Shown here: positions 25,639 to 34,275 of the stretch, piece by piece
Numbering within the stretch: the first letter of the stretch is position 1
Layout of the letters: each line of letters begins with the position of its first letter
Origin: Sulfitobacter sp. HGT1
GTDB taxonomy: Bacteria > Pseudomonadota > Alphaproteobacteria > Rhodobacterales > Rhodobacteraceae
Assembly: GCF_013282155.1 (NCBI RefSeq)
Contig: NZ_BLWI01000005.1
Location: forward strand, 124,001 to 188,000
Length of the DNA: 64,000 nucleotides
Direction of reading: 5' to 3'
The notes under the pieces: model-generated
Databases searched by the model: none
What the model was told of the DNA's origin: nothing
The model's input: only the letters and a program-made list of their open reading frames with translations
Translations under genes and position numbers: made by a program

Positions 25639-26375
25639 AACTGCGCCCATCAATATTTTTCTTGATAGGCGTAGTGGTGACGACATTTCACCCGGCGGCT
25701 GCAGATGCGCAAGATATGGCGTTCTCGCTTTCTGAAAATGGTGCGATATCAGCTAAAACAATACAGTTATTTCTCCTGCTGACTGTACTTAGTCTAGCTC
25801 CCGGCATTGCAATTATGGTAACTTGCTTTCCATTTTTAGTAACAGTTCTTTCAATTCTTCGGCAGGGGATAGGTTTACAGCAGTCGCCGCCAAACATGGT
25901 GATCGTAAGTCTGGCTATGTTCTTAACCTACTTCATCATGGAGCCAGTCTTCCTAGCAGCATGGGTGGGCGGCATCCAGCCATTGGTCGCAGAAGAAATA
26001 AGTATAGAAACGGCATTTATAAATTCCATTCAGCCATTTAGAGAATTTATGATATCCAGAATAGATGAAGAAACGTTCACGGATTTGTCTGAATTGCGGG
26101 GTGCCAATTCAATTCATGGATTGGATGGCCAGGCACCGCTATCCATTCTCGTTCCCAGCTTTATGCTATCCGAAATCACTCATGCGTTTCAGATTGGATT
26201 TCTGATTTATTTGCCTTTTCTCATTATTGATTTAGTAGTCGCCGCAATTTTAATGTCGATGGGTATGATGATGGTCCCACCTTCCGTTGTGTCCTTGCCT
26301 TTTAAGCTTGCGTTTTTTGTTGTTGCCGATGGATGGAGCTTGATTTCAGGAAGTTTGATTCGCAGCTATTTTTAA
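25635..26375 (+). CDS. fliP: Flagellar export gate protein FliP
   Basis: FliP forms the pore of the export gate with FliQ and FliR. The 246-residue protein has a cleavable signal peptide (cleavage near residue 25, 'HPAAADA'), four membrane helices and the signature 'SLAMFLTYFIMEPVFLAAWV'. The C-terminus 'VPPSVVSLPFKLAFFVVADG' is strongly conserved. It is last in fliF-fliH-fliN-fliP. A hairpin lies about 90 bases after the stop. Confidence 0.95.
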   Translation: MKLRPSIFFLIGVVVTTFHPAAADAQDMAFSLSENGAISAKTIQLFLLLTVLSLAPGIAIMVTCFPFLVTVLSILRQGIGLQQSPPNMVIVSLAMFLTYFIMEPVFLAAWVGGIQPLVAEEISIETAFINSIQPFREFMISRIDEETFTDLSELRGANSIHGLDGQAPLSILVPSFMLSEITHAFQIGFLIYLPFLIIDLVVAAILMSMGMMMVPPSVVSLPFKLAFFVVADGWSLISGSLIRSYF

Positions 26376-26465
26376 ATTATTTTGAGGTTTGTGACCATCA
26401 TTGGACCAATTTCCAAGGTGGCGCGACCACTTTTCAGATGTGTAGTCGTATCAGGAGATAAACTA

Positions 26466-26494
26466 CCTTTCGGGAGGACGTGACACCCGAAAGG
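26466..26494 (+). terminator. Terminator-like hairpin after fliP
   Basis: Perfect nine-pair stem CCTTTCGGG / CCCGAAAGG around an 11-base loop, 91 bases after fliP. There is no T-run on either side, so Rho-independent termination is not certain. Confidence 0.5.
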
Positions 26495-26664
26495 ACTCTT
26501 CCAATGGGTATAGGTTCAGAATGAGTTTCTTATTTTGGCGTGTTATTTTTGGCTCAACTTCCGGGGGTGTTTAAATTATTTATGGATATCGACCTAGGGC
26601 GGAGCGTCATTAATTTTTACTGTAATTTTTTTGATTGTTCAATAGTAAGGGCGCGAAGGTGGAT

Positions 26665-27333
26665 ATGGGAAAAGACCCCTGTGACTGTGGCCCGCGTGCG
26701 GCCTTGGAGAAAAGATTTAATAACTTCCTTCAAAGAGCAATTGTTAGGCTTGATATTTTGATTGTTCCATTTTTTCTTGATTCTAAAGAGATAATTATAT
26801 ACCTTGTTGTCTGTTTTATCTCGCTTCCCTCTCTCCTAGCCCTTGGTTTCTTCCTAAAGAGTGGAGAGAAGTTATTAAGCGCGGGATTCAGATCGCACTC
26901 CAAGCGCGAGTTCAGGAAAGTCGCCGCTCGAGTCAATTTGGGATACTTTTTGGTAGGGGGTGGTTTGGCGATGATCCCATTAGCCCTGGGAAAGATTTGT
27001 GCGCCGCTTTTGGGAGAGGAACAGCACTTGTTCTCCATCTGTTTGGCGCTTTGTGTTGGGTCGCACTATGGGGTGAGTTTGTTCGGTGCAAGCGAGCTGA
27101 TAAATAAGGTTACCGGCAGACGAAAAGAGACAATATATATTAGTAGTGCATTTGCGCTCTGTTTTCTTACCTATTGCCTTTTAAGCGTGGAGCTTGGCTT
27201 GCGAGAGTTCGCGACGGGTTTGGCTGCGATGCATTTGGGAAAGGCTTTTCTTTCCGCGGTGATTGTTGCTCTTAGATTTGGGATTTGGCCTGGTCCGACC
27301 GCCATCTTATTCGGGAGGATCAGATTAAGTTAA
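26665..27333 (+). CDS. Membrane protein resembling the C-terminal half of a polysaccharide flippase
   Basis: The 222-residue product has about six hydrophobic helices. 'FLQRAIVRLDILIVPFFL' with 'EIIIYLVVCFIS' resembles the middle of Wzx/MATE-type oligosaccharide flippases, where the second bundle begins with a charged 'RxD' pattern. The end 'AVIVALRFGIWPGPTAI' fits the last helix and tail. A full flippase is near 400-450 residues, so this looks like a C-terminal remnant. In-frame stops precede it, and only 289 bases separate it from fliP, too few for the missing half. AAGG before the ATG at 26665 gives a possible start; TTG or GTG starts upstream are possible. It is foreign to a flagellar cluster and meets flgI tail to tail with a four-base overlap. 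It could also be an unrelated membrane protein. Confidence 0.5.
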   Translation: MGKDPCDCGPRAALEKRFNNFLQRAIVRLDILIVPFFLDSKEIIIYLVVCFISLPSLLALGFFLKSGEKLLSAGFRSHSKREFRKVAARVNLGYFLVGGGLAMIPLALGKICAPLLGEEQHLFSICLALCVGSHYGVSLFGASELINKVTGRRKETIYISSAFALCFLTYCLLSVELGLREFATGLAAMHLGKAFLSAVIVALRFGIWPGPTAILFGRIRLS

Positions 27334-28433
27334 CGCACTATGAACTCAGCATGCAGGGCTCCTGCGGCTTTAATACTTTTCAGTATGTCGATCATATCCA
27401 TTGGCGAAACACCTAATGCATTAAGGCCAGCGATCACTTCAGAGAGTGATGTGCTGCTTGGAACGTCAGCTAGTCCGATGCCGGGCTCTTCTTGAATATC
27501 TGCTCGGGTGCGGGGAACAACGAGTGTTTCGCCTTCTGCAAACGGATTAGGCTGAACGACGATCGGGTCGTCTTGTATTCTTACGGTCAGGTTCCCCTGT
27601 GATACGGCGACCCGTGAAATTCTGACGTCTTCCCCCATAACGATAGTTCCCGAGCGTTGATCAACGACCACTCTTGCTTTGCGTTCGGGCTCTACTTTAA
27701 TATTTTCAATGCGTCCAAGTGCGTGTGCGACGGACCCCATCTTGGTTTCTCCGATACTCAGTTGTACAGTTCCACTATCCAACATGACTGCGACACGGGT
27801 GCCAAAACTCTTGTTTATAGCCGCTTCAATCCTGCTTGCAGTTGTGAAATCTGCTTCTCGAAGCGCGATCCGTAGATTCATCAAACTCGCGAGTTGAAAT
27901 TCGATTTCTCGCTCCACCCGTGCGCCTGAAGGGATAACGCCCGAAGTCGGAACGCCTTGTGTTACCTGCCCAGCATCACCTTGCGCCACTACGCCGCCGG
28001 CGATTATTGTTCCTTGGGCGACTGCGTAAATCTCTCCATCAGCTGCGTTCAATGGAGTCATGACCAAGGTCCCGCCCATCAGGCTTTTGGCATCACCAAT
28101 TGCTGATACGGTGACGTCGATTTGATTGCCGGTTCTTGCAAAAGCAGGCAATGTTGACGTCACAAATACTGCAGCGACATTCTTGGGCCTGAACTGTTCA
28201 CCTGTAACATTGACACCCAACCGTTCCAAAATATTGGTCATGATATCTTCGGTAAAAGGCGCATTCCGAAGCCCATCGCCCGTGCCATTCAGCCCAACTA
28301 CCAGACCATAGCCAACCAAGTCGTTGTCACGTACGCCGTCAAAGTTAACAAGGTCTTTGATCCTGACGGGCCCTGATAACGCAGGGCTAGACAATGCAAA
28401 TGCGGCAATCAGCGCGATTAAAAAATGTTTCAT
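27330..28433 (-). CDS. flgI: Flagellar P-ring protein FlgI
   Basis: FlgI builds the periplasmic P ring around the rod. The 367-residue protein has a signal peptide (cleavage near residue 21, 'LSSPALSG'). The family motifs 'RIKDLVNFDGVRDNDLVGYG', 'LVVGLNGTGDGLRNAPFT' and the C-terminal 'LSEVIAGLNALGVSPMDMID' are present. It overlaps flgL by four bases and ends the flgK-flgL-flgI operon. FlgA, its chaperone, is encoded at 12517. Confidence 0.96.
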   Translation of the reverse strand: MKHFLIALIAAFALSSPALSGPVRIKDLVNFDGVRDNDLVGYGLVVGLNGTGDGLRNAPFTEDIMTNILERLGVNVTGEQFRPKNVAAVFVTSTLPAFARTGNQIDVTVSAIGDAKSLMGGTLVMTPLNAADGEIYAVAQGTIIAGGVVAQGDAGQVTQGVPTSGVIPSGARVEREIEFQLASLMNLRIALREADFTTASRIEAAINKSFGTRVAVMLDSGTVQLSIGETKMGSVAHALGRIENIKVEPERKARVVVDQRSGTIVMGEDVRISRVAVSQGNLTVRIQDDPIVVQPNPFAEGETLVVPRTRADIQEEPGIGLADVPSSTSLSEVIAGLNALGVSPMDMIDILKSIKAAGALHAEFIVR

Positions 28434-29434
28434 AGAAAGTTTGCAAGGGATAGTTGAGACATTCTTACGGTAACGGCATAGATGCTTTGGAGTTGAAATT
28501 GCACATCCTCAAGCTTTGTCGCGGCCTCGTATGGATCGATTTGCAGTAAAGCCGATTTTTCATATTCCATCGCGGTCATTTCAGTTGCATTCCGTGTGGC
28601 TGTTCCATCGATCTGCGCTTCAAAAAAACCTACTCTCGCTCTTAAGGATGTAATTGAATCTCGGGCCCCCAAAAGGGATGTGCCTGCCTGAGTAAAAATC
28701 TCTGCTTTTTGCTGTTCATCCAGGGCAAACGCTGGATCATCAGCAATGGCGGCCAAGCTCGCGAAAAGGAGCATTTTCTTGAAGTTGGGATCAGTTGCGC
28801 GGATGTCAAAAGAGATTTCTTCTGTATCGGAAATGCGCAGTGCCGAAAGACTTGATGCCCCCCCGCGATAGAATGCAGCATCATATCCAGCCGGATCGTC
28901 AAACCATGCGTCGGCCGCTGCGATGATATCGTTAGGAGAGGTCGCTCCGGTTAATGCAGTCTTAAGCTCAGAAAGAAGTACATCTGAAGATTCCGTCGGC
29001 GATCGGTCAGTTGCGGTTCCGCCGAATATGCTTCTTCCCGCTGACCTGGTGTTAAGCACGCCCACCAAAATATCGACTGCGGTCCTAGCTTCCGCCGATG
29101 TGTCGCCAGATGTCGCCCCGACGGCAGAGCCACCACTGACAATCAAACTATTCGCAAGCTTTTCGCCGACATCTTGAAAGCGGCCAAGTGTTGTTTGAAT
29201 ACTTGTTGCAAAGATACTCGCCTCTGCCGTGACGACCTTATAGCCGCTCAGAACTTCGAGGTTTCGTTCAACTTCCGTCAAGTAGCTGTAATTTCCTTTG
29301 AGCGCTTGGCGCACGTCGGCGACTTGGCCCGTGGAGAGCTCTTGTGTAAGGCGTGTCATCTCTTGTTTGAGTTCAGCATTTCGATGGCGCAGCACGAAAG
29401 ACTGGGCGAGATCCCCAATTGAAGTTAAGCTCAC
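28430..29434 (-). CDS. flgL: Hook-filament junction protein FlgL
   Basis: FlgL is the junction protein next to the filament, homologous to flagellin. The 334-residue protein has a helical N-terminus ('LRHRNAELKQEMTRLTQELS') and a C-terminus 'LQSIYAVTVRMSQLSLANFL', both with flagellin-like heptads. It starts with GTG two bases after the flgK stop and precedes flgI with an ATGA overlap. Its weak variable centre is usual for roseobacter FlgL. Confidence 0.88.
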   Translation of the reverse strand: MSLTSIGDLAQSFVLRHRNAELKQEMTRLTQELSTGQVADVRQALKGNYSYLTEVERNLEVLSGYKVVTAEASIFATSIQTTLGRFQDVGEKLANSLIVSGGSAVGATSGDTSAEARTAVDILVGVLNTRSAGRSIFGGTATDRSPTESSDVLLSELKTALTGATSPNDIIAAADAWFDDPAGYDAAFYRGGASSLSALRISDTEEISFDIRATDPNFKKMLLFASLAAIADDPAFALDEQQKAEIFTQAGTSLLGARDSITSLRARVGFFEAQIDGTATRNATEMTAMEYEKSALLQIDPYEAATKLEDVQFQLQSIYAVTVRMSQLSLANFL

Positions 29435-29436
29435 TG

Positions 29437-30891
29437 TTATATCCTCAGCAGGGTTTGCATTAACTCGTCAACGGTCTGGATGACGCGGGCATTCGCTGCA
29501 AAAGCTTGCTCTACCAACAACAGCTTTTGCAGCTCTTGATCGCTGTCTACCCCGTCACCAAGCAGGCGTTCCGTCAGTTCGCTCACTTGGGCTGCGCTGA
29601 AGCTAAGGCTGTTTTCAGCTTCGTTTCGTTTCGCGCCAAAATGCGAGGTCAGAGTGGTGGTCAGGTCAATGGCTGAATATGATCCGCCGCTAAACATACC
29701 GCTTGCGGCAGGCCGCCCGTCCTTCAGTGCATCCATCAATCGGTTTAAGAGCGTCCCATCCCCGACGTCCCCGGGTGCGGCGGCGGAAATCCCGTCCCTA
29801 AGCCGCCAGGGCTCGCCGCCTTTTTGGGGGTCTACAGCCGTGTTAACCGCTATTCGTTGCGCGATACCGATTTCGTCAGCAGGGTCAAAAGCGGCGTTTT
29901 CGTCAGTGAACAAGCCAGGGTCATTCACGCCAAGGGTTGTATCGATCGCGGGGTCTTGAAAGCGAACAATCAAATCGCGGGCCAAGGCATCAAGCTGTGT
30001 TTGAGCATTGACTGCAATGTCATCGCGTATCGCAAATTGCGCTGCAATCGATCCGCCTGACAAACCGCCATGATCTGATTTGGTGGTAACTGGGTACCCG
30101 TTAACGGTAATCCCGGAAAGGGCTCCGTTTTCCTTGGTAAGATAAGGGGTGATTGTGTTGGATCTTTGAAAACCAACTTGTGCGGCTGAACCATCAAGCA
30201 GGACAACACCGCCTGTCGAATATAGGGCAACTTGTCCATTATCGCGAGGTATCGTGCGAACTGGCACAAGAGTGCTTATCTCGTCGATCAACACCTGCCT
30301 TTGATCAAGCAATGCGTGGTTCAGGTTGCCTTGAACCTGTGACTTTGTGATTTGCGTATTCAGTGCCTTAACTTGCACCAATGCGGAGTTGAGCCGGTCA
30401 ACTTGGGTTCCAATCGTGCGGTCGGCGTCACTTCGTGCATCCTGCAAGGTATTAGACGCTTTTACAAAACTATTGGCCAAATTCCGCGCTGATGCGACAG
30501 CTGTCGAAAGTCTTTCTGGCGCGTCGGGTCGGCTGGCTGCTGTCAGCAAATCCGTCTCGAGGGTTGCAAGTTGTGCAGTGAGCGATGATGGCTCGTCAGG
30601 TGCGCCGATCATATTCTCGATTGTTGAATAGAGACTGTGGATGACAGACGCATTTGCATTGCCGGCTTCCGCCAATCTTTTGTCTTGGATTAGGCTTTCG
30701 TTTACCTGCCGACTGATCCCATCAACCTTTACGCCGCCGCTGGACGATGTCGCGTTTGATGACAAATCAAGAACCCGCAGGCCATATCCTGGCGTTAGCA
30801 CATTTGAAAGGTTGGCTGCGATGACCTCTGATCCGCGCCCGGCGGCTTGAAGGCCTTGCATTGCGTTCGATAAAGCTCCGGTAATACTCAT
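29437..30891 (-). CDS. flgK: Hook-filament junction protein FlgK
   Basis: FlgK is the first junction protein on the hook. The 484-residue protein has the N-terminal 'GSEVIAANLSNVLTPGYGLR' (about 19-38) signature and the C-terminal 'LLLVEQAFAANARVIQTVDE' typical of axial proteins. The central region has 'AQTQLDALARDLIVRFQDPA'. It leads the flgK-flgL-flgI operon, 43 bases downstream of flgE. Confidence 0.94.
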   Translation of the reverse strand: MSITGALSNAMQGLQAAGRGSEVIAANLSNVLTPGYGLRVLDLSSNATSSSGGVKVDGISRQVNESLIQDKRLAEAGNANASVIHSLYSTIENMIGAPDEPSSLTAQLATLETDLLTAASRPDAPERLSTAVASARNLANSFVKASNTLQDARSDADRTIGTQVDRLNSALVQVKALNTQITKSQVQGNLNHALLDQRQVLIDEISTLVPVRTIPRDNGQVALYSTGGVVLLDGSAAQVGFQRSNTITPYLTKENGALSGITVNGYPVTTKSDHGGLSGGSIAAQFAIRDDIAVNAQTQLDALARDLIVRFQDPAIDTTLGVNDPGLFTDENAAFDPADEIGIAQRIAVNTAVDPQKGGEPWRLRDGISAAAPGDVGDGTLLNRLMDALKDGRPAASGMFSGGSYSAIDLTTTLTSHFGAKRNEAENSLSFSAAQVSELTERLLGDGVDSDQELQKLLLVEQAFAANARVIQTVDELMQTLLRI

Positions 30892-30934
30892 GAGACCCTC
30901 GCATTCAATTTACTGGGGCGTTGACCGTTAGGTA

Positions 30935-32233
30935 TCAACGTTTGATATTCGTGGTTTCCTGAAGCATCTCATCAACCGTCTGGATGACTTTCGCGCTTGA
31001 AGAATAGGCGCGCTGTGTGCGGATCATCGTGGTCAATTCAGTTGCCACGTCGGTTGTGGATTCTTCACGCGCATAGCTTTTGATGTCGCCCGTCGGCCCG
31101 TCCCCGGCATTCCAAAGGAAATATGCGCCGCTCTCAGGAGAGATTTCGTAAGTCTGAGCATCCACAGAAACCAGCCCTTCGGCGTTCGGGAGGTCGACCA
31201 ACGGAACCTGATAGATTGTTTTGCGCAAGCCGTTGTCGTAGATCGCGTTAACATATCCATTCGCGTCTACTTCAACTGCGGCCATGTTCCCGACAGGCGA
31301 CCCGTCTTTGCTAAGCGCGATCGGGGCAAAGCTGTCGGACAGTTGGGAAAGACCAAAGGAACTGTTGACGGCACCGATGTTGAATTCGATCGGGCCGCTG
31401 GCAGCGTTGATGATCATCTCGCCAGTGACGGGATCATAGGCACCACCTGAGACTGTGGTCACAGACGCAATCGTCCCCCCCGCCTGGCGACTGTCATCGA
31501 AGGTAATGATGTATTCGCCGACGACAGCATTGTCTTGAGCAGAATCCGCCAATGTCGCGGTCCACTCGTTGGAACTGCCGGTCGCGGGCACGGTCGGCGT
31601 GAATTCCATCGTTATACTTTTCGACGTGCCAAGGTTGTCGAAATATTCGATCGAAAGTACCTGAGCTTCGCCGGACGCGCCCGCGGTTGTCGATGTCGCA
31701 GGCAAGTTCAGGCTCATATCGACCTTGGTCGTTGGATCACCGCTCAGGTTGAGGGCAAACTGTATCGGGCGCAGGCCGTCATTCGTATCGCGCGGGAAAT
31801 TTGGCATGGTGCCATCTTGATTGGCGGGCCAGCCAAGCAATAACAGGCCACTTTCTGTTGTCAGCAAACCGTCTGCATCCAATCGGAACGAACCCGTTGT
31901 GGAAAGCATCATTTCATTGGCGGTTTCATTGGCCTCAAAACCACTTTTGGTGGTGACAGGCAAAAATCCACGTCCGCGCACAGCAAGATCGGTAGAGTTC
32001 GAGGTGCTGATCAAAGCGCCGCTTTCGCTGATCAACCGTTGAGAAGAGGCCCGAACGCCGCCAGCAGTATAGCCGCTGACCCCGTCACTTAGCACCAGTG
32101 AATTGAAGTCGGTTACGACGCGCTTATAGCCATATGTGGAGGAGTTTGCGATGTTATCCGAAACCGCTGCCAATCGGGTTGCGTTTGCTTGAAGTCCCGC
32201 AACCCCTGCATTGAGCGAAGATGAAATAGTCAT
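30935..32233 (-). CDS. flgE: Flagellar hook protein FlgE
   Basis: FlgE is the hook subunit. The 432-residue protein has the axial signature 'VSDNIANSSTYGYKRVVTDF' (about 25-44). 'STDLAVRGRGFLPVTTKSGF' and the C-terminal 'ELTTMIRTQRAYSSSAKVIQ' also fit. The middle is variable, rich in T, S and G, as is usual. It has its own upstream region with a candidate CtrA box, so it probably starts the flgE-flgK-flgL-flgI series. Confidence 0.95.
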   Translation of the reverse strand: MTISSSLNAGVAGLQANATRLAAVSDNIANSSTYGYKRVVTDFNSLVLSDGVSGYTAGGVRASSQRLISESGALISTSNSTDLAVRGRGFLPVTTKSGFEANETANEMMLSTTGSFRLDADGLLTTESGLLLLGWPANQDGTMPNFPRDTNDGLRPIQFALNLSGDPTTKVDMSLNLPATSTTAGASGEAQVLSIEYFDNLGTSKSITMEFTPTVPATGSSNEWTATLADSAQDNAVVGEYIITFDDSRQAGGTIASVTTVSGGAYDPVTGEMIINAASGPIEFNIGAVNSSFGLSQLSDSFAPIALSKDGSPVGNMAAVEVDANGYVNAIYDNGLRKTIYQVPLVDLPNAEGLVSVDAQTYEISPESGAYFLWNAGDGPTGDIKSYAREESTTDVATELTTMIRTQRAYSSSAKVIQTVDEMLQETTNIKR

Positions 32234-32290
32234 GCGCTAGCCTTTTTGCTGTTCCAATCGAAGTTGGATCAACACATAGGCCCCTCAGGC

Positions 32291-32305
32291 TTAACACCCG
32301 ACTAA
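32291..32305. promoter_or_regulatory. Candidate CtrA box upstream of flgE
   Basis: TTAA-N7-CTAA, seven of eight consensus positions, 58 bases upstream of the flgE start in the 101-base gap after motB. Confidence 0.55.
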
Positions 32306-32334
32306 CAGATAAAATGCGCCATAGTTTGCAGCTA

Positions 32335-33174
32335 TTATTCCCGCAAAAAGATGACCTCAAGGCGATTGTTCCGGACATCCATCTTGTTCACTGTTTCAGG
32401 TTTTCTATCCGCATAACCCGTGACTTTTTGCACTCTTTCCCGATTATTCAGATATTTCTCAAGCAAGAGCCGCCCACGGGTCGCGCGTTGGGATGAAAGA
32501 TCCCAAACAGGGTTTTTGATCGCTACAATTGGGTTGGAACGGACATGCGCCGTCACTGCTATGTCATTTTTGACGATTTTGGCCGCATCCGCGATGACGT
32601 ACATGAGCGTGTCAAGAAGCTCCGAAGGGGTATCCGTGCCGGGCGCAAACAGCGCCGTTTCTTCATCATCGAAGAGTTCGATCACCATTCCCTCGTTGGT
32701 CACTTTTGTGACCACGTGGCGCTTTAGCTCGTCCATCACCATGGATTCACCACCGCGCCCCATCAACGCGGCATCAACAACCTTGAACAGTTCATTGATA
32801 CCTTCAGCATCTGGTCCGTCGCTGCCATTCCCCGCGCCGGTGCCTTCCTGACCTTCTGTCGGTTGGTCAGGCGTCGTGGCACCGGTGCCATTTTTTGGCA
32901 AGGTCATTTCCGAGAAAATACTGTCGCCCGAAAACGCCCCATTGCCACCACCCGATACCCGCATAATCGGAATCGTGGGGGAAAAGTAATCCGCAAGCCC
33001 CTTGCGTTGTTGTTCTGTTGTCGCATTCAGCAGCCACATCAACATAAAAAAGGCCATCATCGCGGTCACAAAATCCGCGTAAGCGACTTTCCAGGCACCG
33101 CCATGGTGCCCGCCGCCTTTGATAATCTTCTTACGTTTAATGATGACTGGTGCCGCATTTGCCTGCGCCGCCAT
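32335..33174 (-). CDS. motB: Flagellar stator protein MotB
   Basis: MotB anchors the stator to peptidoglycan and carries the proton-binding aspartate. The 279-residue protein has one membrane helix with 'AYADFVTAMMAFFMLMWLL', in which Asp34 is the channel residue, and a plug region. A C-terminal OmpA-like domain has 'DIAVTAHVRSNPIVAI' and 'DLSSQRATRGRLLLEKYL'. The ATG at 33174 is chosen because AGGG lies eight bases before it. GTG codons at 33183 and 33180 in the same frame lie on top of that site. It is not adjacent to motA. A CtrA box is 47 bases upstream. Confidence 0.94.
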   Translation of the reverse strand: MAAQANAAPVIIKRKKIIKGGGHHGGAWKVAYADFVTAMMAFFMLMWLLNATTEQQRKGLADYFSPTIPIMRVSGGGNGAFSGDSIFSEMTLPKNGTGATTPDQPTEGQEGTGAGNGSDGPDAEGINELFKVVDAALMGRGGESMVMDELKRHVVTKVTNEGMVIELFDDEETALFAPGTDTPSELLDTLMYVIADAAKIVKNDIAVTAHVRSNPIVAIKNPVWDLSSQRATRGRLLLEKYLNNRERVQKVTGYADRKPETVNKMDVRNNRLEVIFLRE

Positions 33175-33220
33175 TCTCACCACCCTTATTCACCCGAAGT
33201 CAGGTGTAGCGGTGCAGGTG

Positions 33221-33235
33221 TTACGGCCAGCTTAA
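33221..33235. promoter_or_regulatory. Candidate CtrA box upstream of motB
   Basis: TTAC-N7-TTAA, seven of eight consensus positions, 47 bases upstream of the motB start, in the gap after trhO. Confidence 0.55.
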
Positions 33236-33271
33236 CATCTTCAATTTTCAGTACTTGCCGCGCGAAGCAGG

Positions 33272-34171
33272 TCAGCTCAGGTGGTCTTCACCCCGGCTGC
33301 GTGCCAGCGCGATCTGATGCTGGCGCTCGCGAAAGCGGGCTTTATCTGCATCGGATGTCTCATCAACGCATTGGTGGCAGCTGACGCCAGCCTCATAGCC
33401 TTCGCGCGATGTGTCTTGCGGCAATATTGGCCGGCGACACCCGTGGCACAGCATATGCGGGCCTTCCTTCAGCCCGTGGCCGACGCTCACACGATTGTCA
33501 AAGACGAAACATTCACCCTGCCAGTTGCTGTCTTCCTGCGGTACTTCTTCGAGGTATTTCAGAATGCCGCCCTTAAGGTGAAACACGTCCTCAACCCCTT
33601 GCCCGACAAGGTAATTCGTTGATTTTTCGCAGCGAATACCACCCGTGCAGAACATCGCGATCTTTTTGTTGTGGAACCGGTGCTTGTTTTCCTGCCACCA
33701 GGCCGGGAACTCGCCAAAGCTTTTGGTCTGGGGATCAATGGCACCATCAAAGGTCCCGATGGATACCTCATAGTCATTGCGGGTATCGATCACAGCCACA
33801 TCGTCGCGGTTGATCAGCTCGTTCCAGTCGGACGCTTCGACATAGTGGCCAACCCGCGCGGTCGGGTCGACATCGGGCTGCCCCATCGTGACGATCTCAC
33901 GTTTGAGCCGGACCTTGATTTTTCCGAAAGGCGGGGATTTTGCGGTGCTTTCCTTCCGCTCTAACGCGCTGCAACCGGGCAGTTTCTTGATGTGGGCAAT
34001 AACAGCATCTATGCCGGCGCGCGGGCCTGCGATGGTGCCATTGATCCCTTCGCCAGCAACGAGCAAAGTGCCTTTGACGTCCTGCGCCTCGCACAGCGCC
34101 TTTAGCGGTGCGCGCAAGCCATCAGGATCGCTGAATCGGGTGAAGTGGTAGAGAGCGGCAATAATATACAT
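33272..34171 (-). CDS. trhO: tRNA uridine(34) hydroxylase TrhO (rhodanese family)
   Basis: TrhO (YceA) uses oxygen to make 5-hydroxyuridine at tRNA position 34. The 299-residue protein has the N-terminal acylphosphatase-like domain ('LCEAQDVKGTLLVAGEGING'). The rhodanese domain has 'VAVIDTRNDYEVSIGTFDGA' and the active-site loop 'MFCTGGIRCEKSTNYLV' with Cys175. The C-terminal cysteines ('LCHGCRRPI', 'VSCHQC') are typical. It lies just outside the flagellar cluster on the same strand as motB and is not part of its function. Confidence 0.93.
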   Translation of the reverse strand: MYIIAALYHFTRFSDPDGLRAPLKALCEAQDVKGTLLVAGEGINGTIAGPRAGIDAVIAHIKKLPGCSALERKESTAKSPPFGKIKVRLKREIVTMGQPDVDPTARVGHYVEASDWNELINRDDVAVIDTRNDYEVSIGTFDGAIDPQTKSFGEFPAWWQENKHRFHNKKIAMFCTGGIRCEKSTNYLVGQGVEDVFHLKGGILKYLEEVPQEDSNWQGECFVFDNRVSVGHGLKEGPHMLCHGCRRPILPQDTSREGYEAGVSCHQCVDETSDADKARFRERQHQIALARSRGEDHLS

Positions 34172-34275
34172 GCGCGCTCAGATACGCCCCCTATGCGCAT
34201 CAGGCAAGAGGGTGGTTTCACCGCTGACCTGATCGCGAAGTTGTGGTATCGCGGCACAAACAAGGAGACAGCAGC

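Noticed and set aside
26540..26761. 73-codon frame upstream of the flippase-like gene
   Set aside because: It is in another frame, overlaps the membrane gene, and has no recognisable product. It might be a remnant, but nothing supports it as a gene.
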